From contig WBMZ01009476.1 in the NCBI GenBank assembly GCA_013400975.1, forward strand, positions 1 through 64,000: 64,000 nucleotides of DNA. The letters are read 5' to 3'. The notes under the pieces are model-generated. The model saw only the letters and a list, made by a program, of their open reading frames with translations, ran no database searches and had not been told where the DNA came from. A program made the translations under genes and the position numbers. Numbering within the stretch: the stretch's first letter is position 1; every line of letters begins with the position of its first letter. Source of the DNA: Atrichornis clamosus (taxonomy: Eukaryota > Chordata > Aves > Passeriformes > Menuridae). This document shows, piece after piece, positions 13,001 to 64,000 of the stretch.

Positions 13001-15939
13001 GTCTCTGAACTGTTATGCTAGTACCTCCCACACATGTTTAGGCACTTGCCTTTGAACATCTTGGTCTGCATGTTTTACAAGCACTGACACACAAACTGTT
13101 CATTAAATTACTGTTCCAGAGAAGAATGGCAGCATTTAGACCTTCCAGCATAGGAGAAGACACTTCCATGAAGAGAGGTCTCCCTTCATGACTCCATTGC
13201 ATTTAGTCAGCAAATTGCTCTGCTACTTGATGTGAATGATGGAGAAGGCTGAGCAGATGTGGCTGTAAACACAAGAAACAGGGCTGCCCCAGGTCATACA
13301 GGAAATAACTCCTTACTAGGAGAAGCCAAGAGAAAAACACTTCCTTCTAAATTCTTGTCTTCAGGGTTGTGTTCTTGCATTGTATTGAGTCAACCTGGAG
13401 ATGCAACTCATGCCCAAGAAAAGGCATAATGCTTTCATGAATAATGCAGCTCTTCTCTGTGAGTGAGACTGGCATGCTTTGTCTAAAGGAGAACACCTCA
13501 TGTTGCTTAGAGGCAGCAGCATATTTCATGGTAGAAGTTCCCATTCTGTATGGGGGGGACAATGAGAACTCATCACACAGCAGAGGCAGCATGTGGCATG
13601 ACATGAAGAAATGAACCAAAAAGCTGTGAGGCAACATGATTTCAAGCCCATTAAAGGAAAGTGCTTTGAAATTCCTTCTATAAACTCAGGGTAATGGAAA
13701 AGAGATCCATGACACATCAGTTACTGGGGCCTGCAACTGCACCTAATCTCAGAAGTACCAAGTTGAATGCTCAGCAGAACAGCACTGACCTAGAACTTCA
13801 GCAGCTTCTGTCATGACGTATACAGAGGACCCTGCACCCAAAGGCAATGCCATTTTTTCCTTCCAGAAAAGCGAAGGATAACTGAACAACCAGTAAGCCC
13901 CTAAGGATTACTGGTGATGTCTGAGATTTATTTTTCACTGCCTGCTGATTGTTTCACTCTGGCAATAAAAACCTCACTTCTACAATGCAAAGGTTTAAAT
14001 TTCTTCATGTGCATAAACACTGAATAAAGCCACAAACAGTTAACTTGGGAGATCTCACAGGTGTGTGGAAAAGACACTTTGCTGCACTCATGGCACTCCT
14101 CTGGTGCAGAATCTAGTACTTGCCACTGTGACGACTCATGCATTAAGTACCAGATTGGAAGTCTAGTTTCTTAAAAAGTAGGGGAGACAAAGAACAACCA
14201 TTGACTCAAGGCCCACACAGGTGTAGAAGTTGTTACCTTCAACTGGAAGAACAACAGCCACGTAAATAAACTAATTCCAGAACCTCAGGCTATGGCCTGG
14301 ACTCCAGTGGAAAGAGGCTTAACAAAATGCCATGCCAGCATAAGGACCCAGCAAACACTACACAGGGCTGCATGGGAACCCTCACACCATGTCTAGAAAC
14401 ACTGATTTTGACCAGTGTGGAATCAGAAGACTAGTTTTACAAGGGAATTTGGAGATTATTTCAGAGTAAGAAACTCAAGAGTTAAAGAAGAGCAGTACAG
14501 TTTGCCCCAAGCTTCACATGCACAGTCTGGACAAACCACTAACCCACAAGTCATTTATCAGGAAAGTTAAATGCACCAGAGCAAACTGCTGCCTTCTACT
14601 GCACCGAGAGCCTTCAAGGGCGAGGGGGTACTGCCTGTGACACCTGAGCACCCAGAGCTGTTTTGTCCATTATTGTAAGATGGCTGCAGAGATCCTGGGA
14701 CTGAACAGAAACTCGGGGAAATGGTGCCAGTAGCAGAAGAAAAAAAGAGGAAGTTACCTGTCATAACCACTATAACTGAAAGACCTAGAACTATTTAAAC
14801 AATGTTTGGGGAGAGAGTTTCCAAGATAAAACAGCTGCCCCAAAAGAGGATAAATGTGAATTTCCAGTGGAAAGACTTCCATCTCTAAAGTACTGAGGAA
14901 TTCAGCAGTTTGCAGCAGCAGTACACAAGCCAAATAAGCCTATTATGTCTCCATCCTTGGACAGAGAGGTTCCCACCAAAGGATAGCTCTGCCATGACCA
15001 AGGTAGAGTTGTGGTGTAATCCAAATGCTGCCTTGTAAAAGGTAAATTCATTTCATTACAGCTTGGGACAACATCTAGCAGCTCAGAGAGCCAGCAAAGA
15101 AAGATATAATCCTTTAAAGACTTGGGCAAGAGAGACCAAAAACCAGAAGCCAGAAACATGTCTGAAACTTACTGGGGAACAGTTATGGGAAGTGTAAGAA
15201 TTAAACTTTCATTTCAGTTTGTCAAAGAAAATGAAACAGACATGGAATTCACCACGACCAAATGGCGAGATGGAAATGAGCAACTTCCTGCCTGGGTCTG
15301 GCCGAATGAAATAGAACTGCAATGCACTGGTCTTCTCCAAAGGGCCAGACGGAAAGGGCTGGAATCCAGCTCAGAACAGGTCAGATCCCACAGAAGCAGC
15401 AGGAAGGTGTCCAACTGCTCTGTCCACAGCGCTGCAGGACTCAGATGATGCTGTCAACCTCTCCAACATCAGGAAATAAACACTTGTTCCTCCCTGAAGA
15501 TAAGATGATGAGACAATGTTCCTGCTAGGAACAGAGATGCTCAAGAGTACCTAAGATGATAAGGCTGATGAGCTGCACAAGTTCAGGTTCATGTTCCTTA
15601 GGGATACATACCTAGGTAATTACATTGTGCTTACACTGATGGGATTTATATTGCTTTTGAACATCTGCTGCCAATATTGACTACAATGTGACAAAATAAA
15701 AGCTGAGCACAATAGATGATTTTAAGAGACCTATTGGTTATTGCCATAAACCCAATGACATCTAAACATAGTTCTCGTCAGTAATTTTCTTAATTCTTTC
15801 ATGCAGCTTTGATGTCCTGGTGTGTGCAGCTTTTCAGACATAAGGCCTAAAAGGGCCAGTGCGCACACATGCACAGTGATTTTTTGATGCCTTCACAAGA
15901 ATGCACAGAGAAGTCCCTGTTAGCGGGAATGATAGGACT

Positions 15940-16215
15940 TGCTGGCCTGAACAGGCTGAACTGAGGATGAACAGAGCTGTTCTGGGAAGTGAAGCTTCTC
16001 CAGGCAACCTGTGCCAGCGTTTCACTACCCTCACAGGGAAGAATGTCTTCCCAATATCCCATCTAACCCTGCCCTCTGTCAGTGAAGCCATTATTTTTTG
16101 TTCAAAGCCCTCTCCAGCTGCTTGGAGCCCCTTCACATACTGAAAGGCTGCACTAAGATGCAGCCCAGATGCTTCTTTCCCAGGCTGAGTAATCCCAACT
16201 CCCACAGCCCTTCTT
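15940..16215 (-). mobile_element. CR1 LINE fragment (antisense to MORC2)
   Basis: Reverse complement of the CR1 3' region: CTTCTCCAGGCAACCTGTGC, CACTACCCTCACAGGGAAGA and the upstream GGCTGAGTAATCCCAACT block. It lies on the - strand, so it is in sense with the candidate TUG1. Confidence 0.88.
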
Positions 16216-16853
16216 TTTTTCTTTCTCCAGATCAATTAGATTTTATTGTTGAAAAATCTCCAGATAAAAATAAAGTGCTTCTTTTTTTAAATGAACTTTT
16301 TCCTATGGTGCCCTATAAATAAAGTATCAAATAATATTTATTCTTTTAAAATCTGCTATCTTACACGTTTCATTCTTGCTGGACACTCTTCAAGAAGAAA
16401 TATGCCACATCAATTTCTGTACAGAGTGAATTCCTTCAGATTTTGGATATTTAGTTCAGATTCCTATTATCCGAGACACAGGAGACGCAGAGATGCTGTT
16501 TCACTGTCCATTTCTGAAGGAGAATTGGATGTGGTTTTTCACTGGACAAGTCAAGTGCTCAGCAAAGTACTCCTGGCCTTCATGGTTCCTGGGTTCAGGC
16601 TGCGGTCTGGGGGGGCAAGGTGTGTGCAGGACACAGGGAGGAGAGCCCCTGAGCTTAATCCCTTCACATTTCAAGATGAACCAAAGGCACAGGATTGAAG
16701 CAAGAATATTTATGATTTCATATATCCTCTACATTAATGTTTTTTGGTAAGTACAGGGACGTTCAGGAGCTTCTCCTCGGTGACCTCCCAGTGACTTCAC
16801 CAGCGCCGCAGGACTGGCACCCGCCGAACTCCGCGCGGAGCCTCTGGAGGGAT

Positions 16854-17237
16854 TCAGCGCCGGGATCCTTCCATCCAGCTGCGTCCCGGAGTCGCTCCCG
16901 ACGTTCGGAACCGGCGAGCCTCCTCCGCTCCCCACGGGCACCCGACAGTCATCGTCAGCTGGTGTCCCCCCCGCACCCCGCCAGCCCCGTGGCGATCGGG
17001 TACCCCGGCTCCGGCGGGTTCGCCCAAAGCCGGACGGGGCTCCCGCCGCCCGGCGGCCTCACCGCGCGGCCCGGCCCCACCACACCCGTTCATCCGCCCT
17101 AGGAGGCCGCGGCGGCCGCTCCTGTAGCGCTGAGGCGCTCGCCTGCCGCCGAGACGGAGCCTGATGGAGAAGCGGGGTCCCAGAAGGGGTCCCGGGAGGG
17201 GTCCTGGAGGGTCCCGGAGCGGCCACGCGCACTGCAC
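16854..17237 (-). CDS. Non-AUG minus-strand ORF at the expected TUG1 5' end (hypothetical)
   Basis: A 127-codon frame with no in-frame ATG at its beginning (it opens at GTG) reads leftward through the CpG island and ends just where GC content drops. The product is very rich in Arg, Gly and Pro. Mammalian TUG1 is reported to encode a conserved protein of about 150 residues (TUG1-BOAT) from a non-AUG start in its 5' exon. I cannot match this ORF to that protein from memory. GC-rich DNA often holds long open frames by chance. Confidence 0.2.
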   Translation of the reverse strand: MQCAWPLRDPPGPLPGPLLGPRFSIRLRLGGRRAPQRYRSGRRGLLGRMNGCGGAGPRGEAAGRREPRPALGEPAGAGVPDRHGAGGVRGGHQLTMTVGCPWGAEEARRFRTSGATPGRSWMEGSRR

Positions 17238-17449
17238 TCACCCACCACTACCGCCGCCGCCACTCCCTCCCTGCCCCGCGCGCCCATCACGCGGCGACGC
17301 AGAGCCCGCATTGGCGGCGCCGTGGCCCTCGAGTCACGTGCCTCGTCCCAGCCAATGGGCCTCAGCCGCGTGGCCCCACCCCCGCGGGGCAGTAGCGGCG
17401 GCCCTGGGCGCGACCGCGGCTCAGCGGAGACAAAGCGGGGCCGGGGTGG

Positions 17450-17530
17450 AACCGGAACCGGGAGCGGGACCCGGGACCGGGACCCGGACCCGGACCCGGA
17501 CCCGGGACCGGGACCGGGACCCGGACCGAG
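17450..17530. repeat. GC hexanucleotide array (CCGGAC / GGGACC type)
   Basis: About 80 bp of tandem 6-mers alternating CCGGGA and CCCGGA units, 180-260 bp before the MORC2 start codon. It probably lies within the 5' UTR or core promoter. Repeated GGG runs on the + strand could form a G-quadruplex in DNA or RNA. Read in the MORC2 frame it would encode an Asp-Pro then Gly-Pro repeat with no stop codon. Confidence 0.85.
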
Positions 17531-17711
17531 CAGGAGCAGTGGCGGGGGCAGCAGGGTGGGGCGCGGCATAACGCAGAGCGGCATAACGCAGCTCAACTCC
17601 AGCCGCCCAACCGGTGGGGGCCGTGACCGGCAGAGGGCGGGGAGGCCTCGAGGCGCGCGCGCAGCCACCGGTACACGCGACGCGGGCCTCAGCCCGATGA
17701 CCGCCGCCGCC

Positions 17712-63335
<45,624 letters not shown>

Positions 63336-64000
63336 GCAGCTCCAGTACAAGTCCTGGAGCAGTGCAGAGGAACTAGCTGCTTCAATGGGAGATGTGGATT
63401 TCTGCAGGAGTGGACTGGGGCAGCTGATAAGGAGAGGGGGCTTTTTAGACAGTGCTCACGTTGGTGTGCAACTTCTTCCTGTGACTGTACATGAAAAACA
63501 TTAGTGCTGTTGGCAGGAAAATTTTTAATATTGTAGTTCTCTGAATATCTTCCTTTTGTTTATAAATATTTATTTTTAAAAGAAATGGGAACTGTGCCTG
63601 ATACAATGGGTGTTTTTAGTGATGTAAAAGTATGAGTACCCTTTTTGCATCTGGGGTATACCCATATGCTAAATCTTACTTAGCAGGTTGTCTCTAGTAA
63701 GAACCTGGCAGCAACTAAAAAAGAAGCCTTGAGTTCTGGCAGAGGAGGTCAGGACTTTGTCACAGAACATACTGAACTTGGGCTAGAGAAAGCCAAGCCA
63801 TGAATTTGAGCTACAGAAAGGACATGTCCCTGTATGAGTGTGAGTGGACGGGATGGGACCTCAGTGCATCTGGGGGATTTGGCACTGGCATATGCAGCAG
63901 AGTTCCTGAACAGAAGGTCACTGTAAGTAGGTGGAACTGTCACCATGGTAACAACCAAGAGGCTGAGGATCCTTCTAGAAGAGAATGGCCTCTTGGGCTG
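63336..64000 (+). other. MORC2: MORC2 3' UTR and downstream flank
   Basis: Non-coding sequence after the MORC2 stop. AU-rich elements with ATTTA and a TATAAA variant hexamer lie at 63561-63576. No AATAAA or ATTAAA is present up to the window end, so the cleavage site is either non-canonical near 63590 or beyond 64000. In mammals the next gene, OSBP2, is convergent; no part of it is seen here. Confidence 0.6.

Larger units (their letters stand above)
10100..17242 (-). ncRNA. TUG1: Candidate TUG1 long non-coding RNA (extent uncertain)
   Basis: In mammals TUG1 is transcribed head-to-head with MORC2 from a shared CpG island, so the expected avian locus is leftward from about 17.2 kb. The sequence fits: no convincing protein frame, only one CR1 piece (15940-16215) in more than 7 kb, and a good minus-strand 5' splice site (GTGAGT, + strand 17236-17241) in the CpG island. 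Minus-strand AATAAA signals lie at 16337-16342, 16242-16247 and 13927-13932. I did not recognise TUG1 sequence itself. The call rests on position and character; the left limit is a guess and could be near 13900. Confidence 0.38.
16780..17711. promoter_or_regulatory. CpG island, probable divergent MORC2 / TUG1 promoter
   Basis: The sequence switches abruptly from AT-rich to very GC- and CpG-rich at about 16780 and returns to average about 300 bp into intron 1. Seen directly: an E-box in TCACGTG (17334-17340), a + strand CCAAT box (17352-17356), a - strand CCAAT box (ATTGG, 17310-17314), many GC boxes, and no TATA box. CCAAT boxes facing both ways fit a bidirectional housekeeping promoter. In mammals MORC2 and the lncRNA TUG1 start head-to-head; the same arrangement is inferred here. 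The MORC2 5' UTR probably begins between about 17380 and 17690, but the exact start site cannot be read from sequence. Confidence 0.75.

Noticed and set aside
15122..15448. 108-codon + strand frame upstream of MORC2
   Set aside because: No similarity to a known domain, no conserved-looking start or splice site; in the transposon-poor non-coding tract.

Overview
The window is vertebrate nuclear DNA and is almost certainly avian. It carries many CR1 LINE fragments, bird-type ERV long terminal repeats, and two copies of a tRNA-headed, CR1-tailed SINE of the kind known from songbirds (TguSINE1-like). This points to a passerine. No prokaryotic, viral or plasmid gene is present apart from old transposon copies.

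The one protein-coding gene I can support fully is MORC2 on the + strand. All 26 coding exons are present (17712-63335). They join in frame with consensus or near-consensus splice sites into a predicted protein of 1019 residues; human MORC2 has 1032. It is a nuclear GHKL ATPase with a CW zinc finger, a chromo-like domain and coiled coils. It compacts chromatin and works with the HUSH complex to silence retroelements and other targets. The ATPase motifs, the four zinc cysteines and several residues mutated in human disease are intact. The alanine at 737 replaces the serine that is a PAK1 target in human MORC2 (Ser739).

Layout. 1-310: a CpG-rich edge, possibly the promoter of a neighbour lying mostly outside the window. 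310-10000: no gene I can support; it holds an ERVK-like solo LTR, a CR1 fragment and a SINE. About 10000-17240: no coding potential and almost no transposons. By mammalian gene order (TUG1 lies head-to-head with MORC2) this is the expected place for the TUG1 long non-coding RNA on the - strand, but I could not recognise its sequence directly. 16780-17780: a CpG island with CCAAT boxes on both strands and an E-box, which fits a divergent MORC2/TUG1 promoter. 17780-63266: MORC2 introns with at least nine CR1 pieces, three LTR-like elements and a SINE that has become a fold-back hairpin. 63336-64000: MORC2 3' UTR and flank, with no canonical AATAAA in view.

Main points for a second look: a minus-strand, protein-like reading frame in intron 16; an 81-nt intron 7 that is fully open and in frame; tandem in-frame donor sites at exon 20; the near-perfect SINE palindrome in intron 24; a GC hexanucleotide array just upstream of the MORC2 start inside an open reading frame; and a non-AUG minus-strand ORF at the expected TUG1 5' end.
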